From NCBI RefSeq assembly GCF_036226405.1, contig NZ_CP108464.1, positions 2,976,001 to 3,040,000 of the forward strand: a stretch of DNA of 64,000 nt, in the 5' to 3' direction. Source of the DNA: Streptomyces sp. NBC_01260. Lineage in GTDB: Bacteria > Actinomycetota > Actinomycetes > Streptomycetales > Streptomycetaceae. The notes beneath the pieces were generated by a model, which was given only the letters and a program-made list of their open reading frames with translations, searched no databases and was not told the origin of the DNA. A program made the translations under genes and the position numbers. Shown here piece after piece: positions 9,601-17,303 of the stretch (position 1 is its first letter; each line of letters begins with the position of its first letter).

Positions 9601-10010
9601 GGCTGACCACGTCGGTGCGGCGCGGCGCCGACGTCGCCTCGGTCTCCACCCGGATCGACGCGAGCTGGACCTTCCGCTCCGGCCGGCCGGTCTCGGGCTA
9701 CGCCCAGCTGCCGGTCTCCATGGTCCGCTTCGCTCCCGAGGTGGCGCCGGACAGCACGGCCAAGGCCGGCAAGGCCGTGTCCGTGCCGGTGACGGTGCAG
9801 GGTGCGGCAGCCGGTAAGAACCTGAAGTCGCTGACGGTGTCGATCAGTTACGACGGCGGGAAGACCTGGAAGAAGACCGCGGTCAAGAAGGGGAAGATCG
9901 CCATGAAGAACCCGGCCAAGAAGAAGTCGGTGTCCTTCAAGGCCACGGTCACCGACAAGAAGGGCAACACGTCCTCGGTGGCGATCTACAACGCCTACTT
10001 CGGCAAGTAG
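6630..10010 (+). CDS. Secreted S8 (subtilisin-family) serine protease, large multidomain form
   Basis: 1126 aa. A signal peptide covers residues ~11-41 (ending TTPAMA), then a ~170-residue propeptide. The S8 catalytic domain covers ~220-520: Asp247 in AVLDTGAD, His279 in FGHGTHVSS, Ser457 in SGTSMATPHVAG. The last ~600 residues are beta-rich Ig-like or jelly-roll modules ending in a Lys-rich segment, perhaps wall-binding. Start choice is weak: GTG 6630 has no Shine-Dalgarno sequence, and TTG 6660 (LRRHVTR) sits directly after GGGGGAGAG. It ends at a perfect 18-bp hairpin. Unlike the other two subtilases here it has no adjacent LuxR-type regulator. Confidence 0.93.
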   Translation: MGPPDSPGGELRRHVTRACVSTVATAAAVALAAGLTTPAMARDNGPSRSADGTSGARHQLTLITGDRVTVDAKGRVVGFRPAAGREHIPVQRQIRDGHTLLVPADAHRLISSGRLDRRLFDVTELNRAENRRAQKSALKLIVSYRGAGAAAARAEVRDAGATRVGPVLKSLNAQSVATPREDARSIWQALTSKPSGSAQRTTAAGIDRVWLDGVRRASLDKSVPQIGAPTAWKAGYTGKGVRIAVLDTGADATHPDLKGQILASKNFSGTPDLKDHFGHGTHVSSIAAGTGAKSGGRFKGVAPDAKLLEGKVLDDDGFGEDSGILAGMEWAVAQGADVINLSLGGTDTPGIDPLEAAVNKLSADSGVLFAIASGNDGGAGTVGSPGSADAALTVGAVDGKDVLADFSSRGPRVGDNAIKPDVTAPGVDITAAASPGSVIDKEVGQNPAGYLTISGTSMATPHVAGAAALLKQQHPRWKNTELKGALTASTKPGKYTPFEQGSGRIAVDRAITQSVVADPVSLSYGVQQWPHTDDVPVAKKVSYRNLGTTDVTLSLAVQATGPAGKPAPAGFFALGADRVTVPAGGTAEVPLTVNTRLGGTADGDYSAYVVATGGGQTVRTAAAVNRERESYDLTLKTIGRDGKPARYTTGDVYGITGGGTDVWESPEVVNGTAKLRVPKGGYVLNSAVYIDPDNADKGVDWLTQPHLKVTRNTTVTFDARLAKPVDITVPATGTKAVLASPDLQFETEDSFYSYGLQLNSFKPLRTAHIGPKTTGIQLSQQWAGTWTKGAATRYDITVGGPVSRAATGYRRAFSSGQLAKVTIRAGASVKGKTGDITAWGELPDSFSLVAAPTTQKLPSTTTVYVSTADKVQWSFDFSQNGALDEDGFPQTDAWYSLGAPQALKAGGTYAKTVNTAVFGPYVNAGFGVFRDGNELTGALPLVADGHRNVGDSAYSSVKTVLYRNGKEFARNADPLTGETPIVVPSAAADYRLTTSVRRGADVASVSTRIDASWTFRSGRPVSGYAQLPVSMVRFAPEVAPDSTAKAGKAVSVPVTVQGAAAGKNLKSLTVSISYDGGKTWKKTAVKKGKIAMKNPAKKKSVSFKATVTDKKGNTSSVAIYNAYFGK

Positions 10011-10044
10011 CCGGCCAGTAGTACGCGGCAGGACCGCATGAAAG

Positions 10045-10083
10045 CGGCCCGCCGGGACGGTGAGACACCGTCCCGGCGGGCCG
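10045..10083. terminator. Perfect 18-bp hairpin terminator between subtilase and deoA (convergent)
   Basis: CGGCCCGCCGGGACGGTG at 10045-10062 pairs exactly with 10066-10083 around an AGA loop. It serves the end of the subtilase gene on plus and deoA on minus. Confidence 0.9.
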
Positions 10084-10102
10084 TTCGCGTCGGCGCCCGC
10101 GG

Positions 10103-11380
10103 CTACGCGATGCGCTCGCGCACCACCGGGGTGGCGGTGAACTCCGTGCCCGCCGGGGCGATGTCGTACGACTCGGGCAGCGCCTTCAGCGCGTACTCGA
10201 ACTTCTCCGGGGTGTCCGTGTGCAGCGTCAGCAGCGGCTGCCCCGCGGTCACCGTGTCCCCGGGCTTGGCGTGCAGCTCGACACCCGCGCCCGCCTGCAC
10301 CGGGTCCTCCTTGCGGGCGCGGCCCGCGCCGAGGCGCCAGGCGGCGACGCCGATGTCGTACGCGTCCAGGCGGGTCAGTACGCCGGAGGACGGGGCCGTC
10401 ACGACGTGCTGCTCGCGGGCGACCGGGAGGGTGGCGTCCGGGTCGCCGCCCTGGGCGGAGATCATCCGGCGCCAGACGTCCATCGCGGAGCCGTCCGCGA
10501 GGGCCTTCTCCGGGTCGGCTTCCTTGAGCCCGGCCGCGTCCAGCATTTCGCGGGCGAGGGCCAGGGTGAGGTCGATGACGTCCTTCGGGCCGCCGCCGGC
10601 CAGCACCTCGACCGACTCGCGGACCTCCAGGGCGTTGCCCGCGGTCAGGCCGAGCGGGGTGGACATGTCGGTGAGCAGCGCGACCGTCCGCACTCCGCTG
10701 TCGGTGCCCAGGGCGACCATGGTGGAGGCCAGTTCGCGGGCGTCCTCGATGGTCTTCATGAAGGCCCCGGAGCCGACCTTGACGTCCAGGACGAGTGCGC
10801 CGGTGCCCTCGGCGATCTTCTTGGACATGATCGAGCTGGCGATCAGCGGGATCGCCTCGACGGTCCCGGTGACGTCGCGCAGCGCGTACAGCTTCTTGTC
10901 GGCGGGGGCGAGGCCGTCGCCCGCCGCGCAGATGACCGCGCCCGTGGTGTCGAGGACGTCGAGCATCTCGGCGTTGGTGATGTGGGCGCGCCAGCCGGGG
11001 ATGGACTCCAGCTTGTCGAGGGTGCCGCCGGTGTGGCCGAGGCCGCGCCCGCTGAGCTGCGGCACGGCGGCGCCGCAGGCGGCGACCAGCGGGGCGAGCG
11101 GCAGGGTGATCTTGTCGCCGACGCCGCCGGTGGAGTGCTTGTCGGTGGTGGGGCGGGAGAGCGCGGAGAAGTTCATCCGCTCGCCGGAGGCGATCATGGC
11201 GGCGGTCCAGCGGGCGATCTCCGTACGGTTCATGCCGTTCAGCAGGATCGCCATGGCCAGCGCGGACATCTGCTCGTCGGCGACCTCGCCGCGGGTGTAC
11301 GCGTCGATGACCCAGTCGATCTGCTCGGGGGTCAGCTCGCCTCGGTCCCGCTTGGTGCGGATGACGGAGATGGCGTCCAT
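10103..11380 (-). CDS. deoA: Thymidine phosphorylase
   Basis: 425 aa, normal family length. It cleaves thymidine or deoxyuridine with phosphate to the base plus deoxyribose-1-phosphate. The opening MDAISVIRTKRDRGELT is typical. The phosphate/pyrimidine-binding stretch KHSTGGVGDKITLPLAP (residues ~80-100) and the Gly-rich LDVKVGSGAFMKT segment are present, with the C-terminal barrel-sandwich domain last. The start is preceded by GGAAGGA. It is the last gene of the nucleoside region but has its own leader with a 16-bp near-palindrome (11426-11441), and it is separated from cdd by a terminator. It should feed pyrimidines imported by the upstream ABC system into salvage. Confidence 0.96.
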   Translation of the reverse strand: MDAISVIRTKRDRGELTPEQIDWVIDAYTRGEVADEQMSALAMAILLNGMNRTEIARWTAAMIASGERMNFSALSRPTTDKHSTGGVGDKITLPLAPLVAACGAAVPQLSGRGLGHTGGTLDKLESIPGWRAHITNAEMLDVLDTTGAVICAAGDGLAPADKKLYALRDVTGTVEAIPLIASSIMSKKIAEGTGALVLDVKVGSGAFMKTIEDARELASTMVALGTDSGVRTVALLTDMSTPLGLTAGNALEVRESVEVLAGGGPKDVIDLTLALAREMLDAAGLKEADPEKALADGSAMDVWRRMISAQGGDPDATLPVAREQHVVTAPSSGVLTRLDAYDIGVAAWRLGAGRARKEDPVQAGAGVELHAKPGDTVTAGQPLLTLHTDTPEKFEYALKALPESYDIAPAGTEFTATPVVRERIA

Positions 11381-11425
11381 GTCCTGGAGTCCTTCCGGCC
11401 GGTACGTACGCATGAGTCCCGTTGA

Positions 11426-11441
11426 CTCTACGCGCATAGAG
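11426..11441. promoter_or_regulatory. Candidate operator A upstream of deoA
   Basis: CTCTACGCGCATAGAG is a 16-bp near-perfect palindrome (one mismatched pair). Its core TCTACGCGCATAG matches sites at 15911-15923 (TCTACACGCGTAG) and 17225-17237 (GTAACGCGCGTAG), each in front of another transcription unit of the nucleoside locus. See the finding on a shared regulon. Confidence 0.65.
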
Positions 11442-11451
11442 GATGAGAGAA

Positions 11452-11485
11452 CCGCCGGACGGGCAGGAATTGGCCCGTCCGGCGG
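11452..11485 (-). terminator. Hairpin terminator after cdd
   Basis: The arm CCGCCGGACGGGC (11452-11464) and its exact complement (11473-11485) form a 13-bp stem with an 8-base loop just after the cdd stop on minus. It separates cdd from deoA. Confidence 0.8.
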
Positions 11486-11500
11486 TGGGGAGTCGCGTCG

Positions 11501-11899
11501 CTAACCGAGGTGGGACGGTCCGAACGCCTGCGGGAGCATCTCGTCGAGGGTGCGGAAGCCGTCCGGGGTCTCCAGGACGAGTTCCGGCCCACCGAACTCG
11601 TGCAGCAGCTGTCTGCACCTGCCGCACGGCACCAGGATCTCGCCCGCCCCGTCCACGCAGGTGAAGTGGGTCAGCCGGCCGCCGCCGGTGGCGTGCAGCT
11701 GGGAGACCAGTCCGCACTCGGCGCACAGCCCGATGCCGTACGAGGCGTTCTCGACGTTGCAGCCGACGATCGTGCGGCCGTCGTCGACCAGGGCGGCGAC
11801 GCCGACCGGGTAGCCCGAGTAGGGCGCGTACGCCCGGGACATGGCCTCCCGGGCGGCGGTCCGCAGGGCGTCCCAGTCGGCTTCGGTGACCGTGGTCAT
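11501..11899 (-). CDS. cdd: Cytidine deaminase
   Basis: 132 aa, the size of the small homotetrameric class. It deaminates cytidine and deoxycytidine to uridine and deoxyuridine. The zinc site is visible: Cys-Ala-Glu in LCAECGL (catalytic Glu) and the second pair in PCGRCRQ. Substrate-binding N-V-E-N-A is also present (CNVENASYG). The start overlaps the stop of the upstream permease as ATGA, so it is co-translated with the nucleoside ABC transporter, which supports pyrimidine nucleosides as cargo. Confidence 0.96.
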   Translation of the reverse strand: MTTVTEADWDALRTAAREAMSRAYAPYSGYPVGVAALVDDGRTIVGCNVENASYGIGLCAECGLVSQLHATGGGRLTHFTCVDGAGEILVPCGRCRQLLHEFGGPELVLETPDGFRTLDEMLPQAFGPSHLG

Positions 11900-13161
11900 T
11901 TCCCTTCACCTCTGCGGTAGATCACACCGTCCGCCTTCGGCATCCGCAGCCGTTGCGCGGAGAGCGACAGCACCAGGAGCGTCGTGACGTAGGGCGCCAT
12001 GTCGACGAACTGGCTGGGCACCTGGTCGGTCAGCGCGTACCAGGTGAACAGCAGCGCGGAGATCGCGGCGGAGATCACGGCGGCCACGTACTTCTTGCGG
12101 TACAGCTGCCAGAACACCACGATCACGAGCAGGATCGCCAGCAGCAGCAGCATCGCGTGGACGTTCTCGGCACCGCCGCGCAGCTTGAGGCTGTCGGTGA
12201 AGCCGAAGAGACCGGCGCCCAGCGCCATTCCGCCCGGCATCCAGTTACCGAAGATCATCGCGGCGAGACCGATGTAGCCGCGGCCGCCGGTCTGGTTCTC
12301 CTGGTAGATGCCGGTGGAGACGATGGCCAGGAAGGCGCCGGCGAGCCCGGCCATACCGCCGGAGGTGATGACGGCGATGTACTTGTACTTGTAGACGTTC
12401 ACGCCGAGCGTCTCGGCGGCGATCGGGCTCTCGCCGCAGGAGCGCAGCCGCAGACCGAACGCCGTGCGCCACAGCAGCCACCAGGTGCCGGGGACGAGCA
12501 GGATGGCGACCACGGTCAGCCAGGACAGGTTGGTGACCACGCCCCCGACGACGCCGGCGATGTCGGATACCAGGAACCAGTGTTTCTGCTGGAGGTCCTG
12601 CAGCCAGTCGGACAGCCCCGGAATGGTGATTCTGTCGATCGCTTCGATCCGCGGGGACTGCTTGGAGGAACCGCCCTCGACGCCGTCGAACGCGAAGTTG
12701 GAGAGGTAGCGGGTCAGGCCGACGGCGAGGATGTTGATGGCCACACCGGAGACGATGTGGTTCACGCCGAAGGTGACGGTGATGACCGCGTGCAGCAGAC
12801 CGCCGAGGGCGCCGCCGAGGATGCCGAAGAGGACACCCACCCAGGGACCCCACTGGAATCCGGCCCAGGCACCGAACCAGGTGCCAAGGATCATCATGCC
12901 TTCGAGGCCGATGTTCACGACGCCCGCGCGCTCGGCCCACAGACCGCCGAGCCCCGCCAGGCCGATCGGGACGGCCAGTTCCAGCGCACCGGAGACCTGC
13001 CCCACCGACGTCACGTCGTTGGCGCCGCTGATCAGGCGGACCAGCGAGACCAGCGCGAGGCCGCCCGCCACGATCAGCAGGACGACGGGCAGGGTGAGCT
13101 TGCGGCGGCCGCCGCCCTTCTTGGGGGCGACGCTCGCGGCGGAGACTTTGCTGGCGCTCAC
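11896..13161 (-). CDS. Nucleoside ABC transporter permease 2 (BPD_transp_2 family)
   Basis: 421 aa with about ten membrane helices. The RbsC/NupQ-like signature is seen in LWAERAGVVNIGLEGMMI and the helix-rich stretch GGMAGLAGAFLA. The N-terminus is Lys/Arg-rich and cytoplasmic. The GTG start overlaps the stop of permease 1 (GTGA), and its stop overlaps the cdd start (ATGA), so the four genes are tightly coupled. It should form the channel with permease 1, driven by the ATPase at 14276-15835 and fed by the BMP lipoprotein. Confidence 0.94.
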   Translation of the reverse strand: MSASKVSAASVAPKKGGGRRKLTLPVVLLIVAGGLALVSLVRLISGANDVTSVGQVSGALELAVPIGLAGLGGLWAERAGVVNIGLEGMMILGTWFGAWAGFQWGPWVGVLFGILGGALGGLLHAVITVTFGVNHIVSGVAINILAVGLTRYLSNFAFDGVEGGSSKQSPRIEAIDRITIPGLSDWLQDLQQKHWFLVSDIAGVVGGVVTNLSWLTVVAILLVPGTWWLLWRTAFGLRLRSCGESPIAAETLGVNVYKYKYIAVITSGGMAGLAGAFLAIVSTGIYQENQTGGRGYIGLAAMIFGNWMPGGMALGAGLFGFTDSLKLRGGAENVHAMLLLLAILLVIVVFWQLYRKKYVAAVISAAISALLFTWYALTDQVPSQFVDMAPYVTTLLVLSLSAQRLRMPKADGVIYRRGEGK

Positions 13162-14276
13162 AGTGCGGCCTCCTTCTCGGTCGTGAGGGCATGGCCGGCT
13201 GCGAGTTCCTCGCCGACCTTCTGCTGTTGACGGCGGATTCCGTAGCGGCGGACGAGCTCGTAGCTGACGACGACCGAGATCACGATCAGGCCCTGCATGA
13301 TCGTGGCGATCTCCTTCTCGTACCCGAACTGGTCGAGCGAGGCGGAGGTCTTGTCCAGGAAGGCGATCAGCAGTGCGCTGAAGGCGATGCCCAGCGGATT
13401 GTTACGGCCGAGCAGGGCGATGGTGATTCCGGTGAATCCGATGCCGGTCGGGAAGTCGAGGCTGTACGTGTGGGTGTCACCCAGCAGCGTCGGCATGCCG
13501 GCGAGGCCCGCGATCCCCCCGGAGAGCAGCATCGAGGTGAGGATCATCTTCTTCGCGTCCACACCCGATGCCTGGGCGGCGCTCTCGCTCTCGCCCGTGG
13601 CCCGGAGGTCGAAGCCGAAGCGGGTGCGGTTCAGGACGAACCAGTAGACGACGCCGCACGCGGCCGCGACGAAGGTGAACCCGTAGATCTCCCCCGCTTC
13701 GGCGCCCATGGACAGACCCGGGAACCAGCCGGACTCCGGGAGGTCGCCGGTGGTCAGGTTGTTGGAGCCGGCCGGCTGCTCACCGAAGTTCTTCGGCAGG
13801 ATCAGCCAGGCGATCAGTGCGGTCGCGATCGAGTTGAGCATGATCGTCGAGACGACCTCGCTCACCCCGCGGGTGGTCTTCAGGAATCCCGCGATGCCCG
13901 CCCAGAAGGCACCGACCAGCATCGCGACGATGACGATCAGGGCGATCTGGAACGGTCCGGGAAGGCTGACGCTGGCACCGACGAGCGCCGCCACCATCGC
14001 CGCGAGCCGGTACTGGCCGTCGACGCCGATGTTGAAGAGGTTCATCCTGAACCCGATCGCCACCGCGAGCGCCGCGAGGTAGTAGGTGCCGGCCTGGTTG
14101 ATGATCAGGACCTGCACGTCGGCGTAGGTCGCCGCGTCGAACATCAGCCGGTACGGCTCGAACGGGTTCTTCCCCGACGCGAGCAGCACCACGGTGGTGA
14201 GCGCGAAGGCCACGACCAGGGCGAGAACCGGGCCGGCGAAGCCCAGGATCAGCCGGTCCTTGTCGAACTTCTTCAT
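13158..14276 (-). CDS. Nucleoside ABC transporter permease 1 (BPD_transp_2 family)
   Basis: 372 aa, about nine to ten membrane helices. The conserved NIGVDGQYRLAA stretch is the permease counterpart of the E-G-M/Q-x loop in permease 2. ATG overlaps the ATPase stop by one base (TGATG). The C-terminal ~35 residues are polar and cytoplasmic (RRQQQKVGEELAAGH). It pairs with permease 2 in a BmpA/NupNOPQ-type importer. Confidence 0.94.
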   Translation of the reverse strand: MKKFDKDRLILGFAGPVLALVVAFALTTVVLLASGKNPFEPYRLMFDAATYADVQVLIINQAGTYYLAALAVAIGFRMNLFNIGVDGQYRLAAMVAALVGASVSLPGPFQIALIVIVAMLVGAFWAGIAGFLKTTRGVSEVVSTIMLNSIATALIAWLILPKNFGEQPAGSNNLTTGDLPESGWFPGLSMGAEAGEIYGFTFVAAACGVVYWFVLNRTRFGFDLRATGESESAAQASGVDAKKMILTSMLLSGGIAGLAGMPTLLGDTHTYSLDFPTGIGFTGITIALLGRNNPLGIAFSALLIAFLDKTSASLDQFGYEKEIATIMQGLIVISVVVSYELVRRYGIRRQQQKVGEELAAGHALTTEKEAAL

Positions 14277-15835
14277 CAGGCGTCGTCCTCCGGTGCTGCC
14301 TCGAGATGGCCGGTGGCGGCACCGGTCATGGCCGAGCCCAGTTCCTCCGGCGTGATGGTGGCGGGATCGGCGTCCGCGACCAGCCGGCCGCGGTACATGA
14401 CACGCAGCGTGTCGGAGAGCCCGATCAGCTCGTCCAGGTCCGCCGAGATGAGCAGGACCGCGAGTCCCTCACGGCGCGCGGCACGGATCTGGTCCCAGAT
14501 CTGCGCCTGCGCGCCGACGTCCACACCACGGGTCGGGTGCGCGGCGATCAGCAGCTTCGGGTCGTGGCTCATCTCCCGGCCGACGATCAGCTTCTGCTGG
14601 TTGCCGCCCGACAGGGAACCGGCCGTGACCTCGATGCCGGGCGTGCGGACGTCGTACTCGCGCACGATCCGCTCGGTGTCCGCGCGGGCCGCCTTGATGT
14701 CGAGCAGCCCGCGCCGGCTGTTCGGCCGCTCGGTGACGTGCCCGAGGATCCGGTTCTCCCAGAGCGAGGCGTCCAGCAGCACGCCGTGGCGGTGCCGGTC
14801 CTCGGGGATGTAGCCGATCCCGCTCTCGCGGCGCTTGCGGGTGGGGAGGCGCGAGATGTCGTCCGTGTCGAGGGTGATCACCCCGCCGTCGAGTGCCCGC
14901 ATGCCGACCAGCGCCTCGATCAGCTCGGTCTGCCCGTTCCCCTCGACCCCGGCGATGCCCAGGACTTCGCCCTTGTGGATGGTGAAGCCGACGCCGTCGA
15001 GCACGTTGCGCACGACGCCGTCGGGGTCGGTGACGGAGAGCGCGAGGCCCTCGACACGCAGCATCGGAACGTCGGTGACCGTGGATTCACGGGTTTCCGG
15101 CGAGGGCAGCTCGCTGCCCACCATGAGCTCGGCGAGCTGCTTGGTGGTGGTGTTCGACGGGTCCGCCGTGCCGACCGTCGTGCCCCGGCGGATCACCGTG
15201 ATGTCGTCGGCCACGGACAGGACCTCGCCGAGCTTGTGCGAGATGAAGATGACCGTCAGCCCCTCGGCCTTGAGCTCGCGCAGGTTGTCGAAGAGCGCGT
15301 CGACCTCCTGCGGGACCAGGACGGCGGTCGGCTCGTCGAGAATGAGGATGCGGGCGCCCCGGTAGAGGACCTTGAGGATCTCGACCCGCTGCCGGTCGGC
15401 GACACCGAGGTCCTCGACGAGGGAGTCGGGCCGGACGCCGAGACCGTACGCGTCGGAGATCTCCATGATCTTCCTGCGCGCCGCGGCCCCGATCCCGTGC
15501 AGCTTCTCGCCGCCGAGAACCACGTTCTCCAGAACCGTGAAGTTGTCGGCCAGCATGAAGTGCTGGTGCACCATGCCGATGCCGCGCGCGATGGCGTCGG
15601 CCGGACTGCCGAACACCACCTGGTCGCCGTCGACCGTGATGGTTCCCTCGTCCGGCCTCTGCATGCCGTAAAGGATCTTCATCAGGGTGGACTTGCCGGC
15701 ACCGTTCTCTCCGACCAGGGCGTGGACCGTGCCCTTGCGGATGGTGATGTCGATGTCGTGGTTGGCGACGACACCGGGGAAGCGCTTGGTAATGCCGTGC
15801 AGTTCTACGGCCGGGGGGCTGCTGGACGCGTTGAT
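14276..15835 (-). CDS. Nucleoside ABC transporter ATP-binding protein, tandem ATPase; no standard start codon
   Basis: 519 aa with two ABC domains, like RbsA/NupO. Walker A of domain 1 is GENGAGKST at residues 42-50; signature-like stretches (SLSGGNQQK) and Walker B (ILILDEPTAVL) follow. The first in-frame ATG (15682) lies after Walker A, so translation must begin earlier, yet between the in-frame TAA at 15853-15855 and that ATG there is no ATG, GTG or TTG. A perfect AAGGAG (15844-15849) precedes ATC at 15835 by 8 bases and GTC at 15838 by 5. I place the start at ATC 15835; a GTG changed to GTC at 15838 is equally possible. Likely co-transcribed with both permeases and cdd. Confidence 0.9.
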   Translation of the reverse strand: MNASSSPPAVELHGITKRFPGVVANHDIDITIRKGTVHALVGENGAGKSTLMKILYGMQRPDEGTITVDGDQVVFGSPADAIARGIGMVHQHFMLADNFTVLENVVLGGEKLHGIGAAARRKIMEISDAYGLGVRPDSLVEDLGVADRQRVEILKVLYRGARILILDEPTAVLVPQEVDALFDNLRELKAEGLTVIFISHKLGEVLSVADDITVIRRGTTVGTADPSNTTTKQLAELMVGSELPSPETRESTVTDVPMLRVEGLALSVTDPDGVVRNVLDGVGFTIHKGEVLGIAGVEGNGQTELIEALVGMRALDGGVITLDTDDISRLPTRKRRESGIGYIPEDRHRHGVLLDASLWENRILGHVTERPNSRRGLLDIKAARADTERIVREYDVRTPGIEVTAGSLSGGNQQKLIVGREMSHDPKLLIAAHPTRGVDVGAQAQIWDQIRAARREGLAVLLISADLDELIGLSDTLRVMYRGRLVADADPATITPEELGSAMTGAATGHLEAAPEDDA

Positions 15836-15843
15836 GACACACT

Positions 15844-15849
15844 CTCCTT
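15844..15849 (-). promoter_or_regulatory. Ribosome binding site deciding the unusual start of the ABC ATPase
   Basis: AAGGAG on minus, complementary to the 16S tail. It fixes the initiation region to 15833-15838, where only GTC and ATC codons are in frame. Confidence 0.75.
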
Positions 15850-15910
15850 AGCCGGACAGGAGCGGGGGCGGGGGGCAAGGGCGGGGTGAAGTTATCGCGC
15901 CAGAGGTTGG

Positions 15911-15923
15911 TCTACACGCGTAG
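15911..15923. promoter_or_regulatory. Candidate operator B upstream of the nucleoside ABC operon
   Basis: TCTACACGCGTAG, a near-palindrome about 75 bp before the ATPase start on minus, shares the TCTAC-N5-TAG pattern with the deoA site and closely matches the bmpA site. Confidence 0.65.
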
Positions 15924-16005
15924 TGCCACCGAATCGACATTCACGTGCGCGCGCAGACCCGAAACGTCCGGTTCCGGGGCCCTGCAAGGAGACGCTGCGA
16001 TGGGT

Positions 16006-16038
16006 GGGACTTCTTCAGGACTTCATCAGGACTTCTCC
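16006..16038. repeat. Three tandem 11-bp units between bmpA and the ABC operon
   Basis: GGGACTTCTTC, AGGACTTCATC and AGGACTTCTCC follow one another directly between the bmpA terminator and operator B. The role is unknown; a multi-site regulator or chance slippage could explain it. Confidence 0.6.
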
Positions 16039-16047
16039 GGAGAACAC

Positions 16048-16090
16048 CCCGGGGCCCGGAGCTGCGTTGGTGCGCGCTCCGGGCCCCGGG
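16048..16090 (-). terminator. Hairpin terminator after bmpA
   Basis: CCCGGGGCCCGGAGC (16048-16062) and its exact complement (16076-16090) give a 15-bp stem with a 13-base loop, 26 bp past the bmpA stop on minus. It may be partial, letting some transcripts reach the ABC genes. Confidence 0.8.
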
Positions 16091-16115
16091 AAGTCCAGCC
16101 GTCGAGCAGAGGCCG

Positions 16116-17165
16116 TTACGGGGTGGTCTTGACGGTGACCGAACCGTCGATGATGGCCTTCTTCGCCTTGTCGACCGCGGCGATCACGTCGGTCATCTTG
16201 GTGAACGCCGGGTTGGAGTCGGCCAGGCCGACGCCGTTCTTGTCCAGGCCGTAGCGGATCTCACCGGTCTGCGGCTTGCCGTCCTTCACTGACTTGATCA
16301 GATTGAAGACGGACCCGGAGACGTCCTTGGTGACCGAGGTCAGGATCTGGTCCTTGTAGGCCGCGAGACCCTTCTGGTTGTACTGGTCGGAGTCCACACC
16401 GATGGCCCACTTGCCGGCCTTCGCGGTGGCCTCGATCGAGCCCGAGCCGGCGAGACCGGCTGCCGCGTAGACGACGTCGGCCTTCTTGTCGAGCTGCCCC
16501 TGGGCGGCGGCCTTGCCGAGGTCGGGCTTGGAGAAGCCGTCGAAGTTCGGCGGCTGGGTCAGGTACTGCGACAGGACCTTCACCGACGGGTCGGTGTCCT
16601 TGACGCCCTGCTCGTAGCCCGCCTGGAACTTCTTGATCAGCGGCGTCTCCACGCCACCGATGAAGCCGACGGTCTTCGTCTTGCTGACCTTGGCCGCGGC
16701 GACGCCCGCGAGGTACGAGCCCTGCTCCTCGTTGAAGACCAGGTTGGCGATGTTCTTACCGGTCACCGAGGCGTCGTCGATGATGCCGAAGGTGGTCTTC
16801 GGGAACTTCGGCGCGACCTTCTTTATGGCGGGCGCGTAAGCGAAGCCGACACCGATCACGGGGTTGTTGCCGGCGCGGGCCAGCGTGGTGAGCCGCTGAA
16901 CCTTGTCGGCGTCCGACTCGCCGTCCGACGGCTCGGCCTCGGTGCCCTTGACACCGAGATCCTTCTCCGCCTTGACCAGCCCGACGTAGGCGGCGTCATT
17001 GAACGACTGGTCGCCGCGCCCACCGATGTCGTAGGCGAGCGCGATCTTGTCTCCCTTCGAGTCGGAGCTGGTGTCCGACGACGATTTACCGCCACATGCG
17101 GTGACGCTTAGGGCAAGCGCCGCGGACGCAACGCCCACGGTGGCAATCCTGGTGATCCGGCGCAA
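16116..17165 (-). CDS. bmpA: BMP-family nucleoside-binding lipoprotein (ABC importer receptor)
   Basis: 349 aa. A lipoprotein signal (LALSVTACGG, lipid-modified Cys at residue 24) is followed by a Ser/Asp/Lys linker and a two-lobe BMP (basic membrane protein) domain. The family captures purine and pyrimidine nucleosides for the NupOPQ-type importer. The nucleoside-site regions GRGDQSFNDAAY and YAAAGLAGSGSIEA are recognisable. The start is TTG 17165, fixed by AAGGAG seven bases upstream (17173-17178). It has its own promoter region with operator C (17225-17237) and a terminator, consistent with higher expression than the membrane parts. Confidence 0.95.
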   Translation of the reverse strand: MRRITRIATVGVASAALALSVTACGGKSSSDTSSDSKGDKIALAYDIGGRGDQSFNDAAYVGLVKAEKDLGVKGTEAEPSDGESDADKVQRLTTLARAGNNPVIGVGFAYAPAIKKVAPKFPKTTFGIIDDASVTGKNIANLVFNEEQGSYLAGVAAAKVSKTKTVGFIGGVETPLIKKFQAGYEQGVKDTDPSVKVLSQYLTQPPNFDGFSKPDLGKAAAQGQLDKKADVVYAAAGLAGSGSIEATAKAGKWAIGVDSDQYNQKGLAAYKDQILTSVTKDVSGSVFNLIKSVKDGKPQTGEIRYGLDKNGVGLADSNPAFTKMTDVIAAVDKAKKAIIDGSVTVKTTP

Positions 17166-17224
17166 GGGAAGGCTCCTTCAAACCTGACCGAAGCGCCTCT
17201 TCCGGCGCTGGTTTCGCCGCGATC

Positions 17225-17237
17225 GTAACGCGCGTAG
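17225..17237. promoter_or_regulatory. Candidate operator C upstream of bmpA
   Basis: GTAACGCGCGTAG lies about 60 bp before the bmpA start on minus. It shares ACGCGCGTAG-type sequence and the dyad layout with the sites at 11426 and 15911. Confidence 0.6.
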
Positions 17238-17303
17238 ATGTCAGATAAAGCCCTGTACGGAAGCTGTTATCGGATCGTCGCGAACCGGGGGTGACCTGTC
17301 CGG

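Noticed and set aside
6768..11909. Very long open frame on the minus strand opposite the first subtilase and running through deoA
   Set aside because: Composition artefact of high-GC DNA: it lies antisense to clear catalytic motifs, has Arg/Gly/Val-rich content without domains, and covers real genes in other frames.
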